DNA from: Holophagaceae bacterium UBA706
GTDB taxonomy: Bacteria; Acidobacteriota; Holophagae; Holophagales; Holophagaceae
Reading direction: 5' to 3'
Length of the DNA: 5,979 bases
Assembly: GCA_002298155.1 (NCBI GenBank)
Contig: DBME01000075.1
Location: 789 to 6,767 of the forward strand
Part shown: in pieces, positions 5,642 to 5,979 of the stretch
How positions within the stretch are numbered: position 1 is the stretch's first letter
How the letters are laid out: every line of letters begins with the position of its first letter
Notes under the pieces: model-generated
Told to the model about the DNA's origin: nothing
The model's database searches: none
What the model saw: only the letters and a program-made list of their open reading frames with translations
Program-made: the position numbers and the translations under genes

Positions 5642-5979
5642 TCAGGGAAGGACGAACCGGAGGTGCCGTCCCGGAGGGATCCCGTCCTCAAGGCAACCGC
5701 AGGGTGCGGTCCGGGCCGGGGGCTTCAGGAGCCCGCCCAGGGTCAGGGGCGGGCCGCCCGTCATGGACCAGCGGGTCACCCGTTCGCTTCCATCCATCGT
5801 GAACCGCGCCCGCACGGACCAGAAGTAGGTGGTGTGGCGGGGAAGTTCGCATTCCAGGCGATGCTGGACCGCCCGGGGATTCTCCGGAGGCTGGGGGGCA
5901 TCCTCGGTGGGCGCCGGAGGCGGGGCGAACGGCTCGGCCCGGAGGCTGGTCCGCTCGTACACGAGCCGGCCGGGGCCTC
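5642..5979 (-). CDS. Fibronectin-III-like protein, C-terminal part (5' partial)
   Basis: The frame is open through the right edge, reading GRLVYERTSLRAEPF before any likely start, so the beginning lies outside the window; the GTG at 5962 is unlikely to be the start. About 112 residues are visible. A Pro-rich stretch (FAPPPAPTEDAPQPPENP) is followed by LECELPRHTTYFWSVRARF, VTRWS and a final LRFVLP. The order 'L..L...T.Y.W.VRA.....W' is the usual pattern for the last strands of a fibronectin type III fold, so an extracellular or envelope adhesion or scaffold role is the best guess. Two Cys (in PCGCLED) lie in the last loop. Its TGA is 44 bp before the hemerythrin ATG, so the two may be co-transcribed. 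The family assignment is by pattern only and the exact product is unknown. Confidence 0.62.
   Translation of the reverse strand, partial: GPGRLVYERTSLRAEPFAPPPAPTEDAPQPPENPRAVQHRLECELPRHTTYFWSVRARFTMDGSERVTRWSMTGGPPLTLGGLLKPPARTAPCGCLEDGIPPGRHLRFVLP

Noticed and set aside
5205..5828. 207-residue plus-strand frame opposite the hemerythrin
   Set aside because: It is the mirror of a gene with all seven hemerythrin ligands. Its His/Val/Gly/Leu-rich product is a familiar antisense artefact.

Overview
The window is very GC-rich DNA (about two thirds or more G+C by eye, codon third positions mostly G/C). It carries five protein-coding genes, two of them cut by the window edges. There are no tRNA, rRNA, CRISPR, transposase or phage signatures. 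The mix of a long NHL beta-propeller protein with Ig-like segments, small Cys-containing secreted proteins of unknown function, a bacteriohemerythrin and a fibronectin-III-like protein would fit a high-GC environmental bacterium. Acidobacteriota of the Holophaga/Geothrix type is my guess from protein style only; no phylogenetic marker is present.

Layout. Positions 1-3609 (+) hold the 3' part of a very long NHL-repeat protein. The frame is open at base 1, and homology to a later part of the same protein starts there, so the true start lies outside the window. The visible part contains the end of one propeller module, an acidic/Pro linker, an Ig-like segment, a second NHL module, and a highly charged helical tail. 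The end of the first module and the end of the second are clear copies of each other, about 776-779 residues apart. A small secreted Cys-rich protein (4065 to 3592, -) runs convergently into this gene and overlaps its stop by 18 bp. A perfect 10-bp inverted repeat lies just past the NHL stop, inside the small gene.

A 162-bp divergent intergenic region with an imperfect hairpin separates that gene from a second secreted protein (4228-5154, +). This one carries a (Gly-Ala)9 tract and a four-Cys C-terminal part. The C-terminal 38-residue blocks of the two secreted proteins can be laid over each other without gaps. The second protein meets a bacteriohemerythrin (5597 to 5151, -) at a shared CTAG that gives both genes their stop codon. 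Upstream of the hemerythrin, 44 bp away on the same strand, is the C-terminal part of a fibronectin-III-like protein running off the right edge (5979 to 5642, -).

How the genes work together is not clear. The hemerythrin is the only one with a firm biochemical assignment (di-iron O2 binding). The other four look like envelope or extracellular proteins (NHL/Ig scaffold, two signal-peptide proteins, one FnIII-like protein), so a cell-surface role for the left part is a reasonable inference but not shown. The most unusual items are the ~777-residue tandem duplication in the NHL protein, the nested hairpins at its 3' end, the related divergent secreted pair, and a stretch of the Gly-Ala gene that may be read out of frame.
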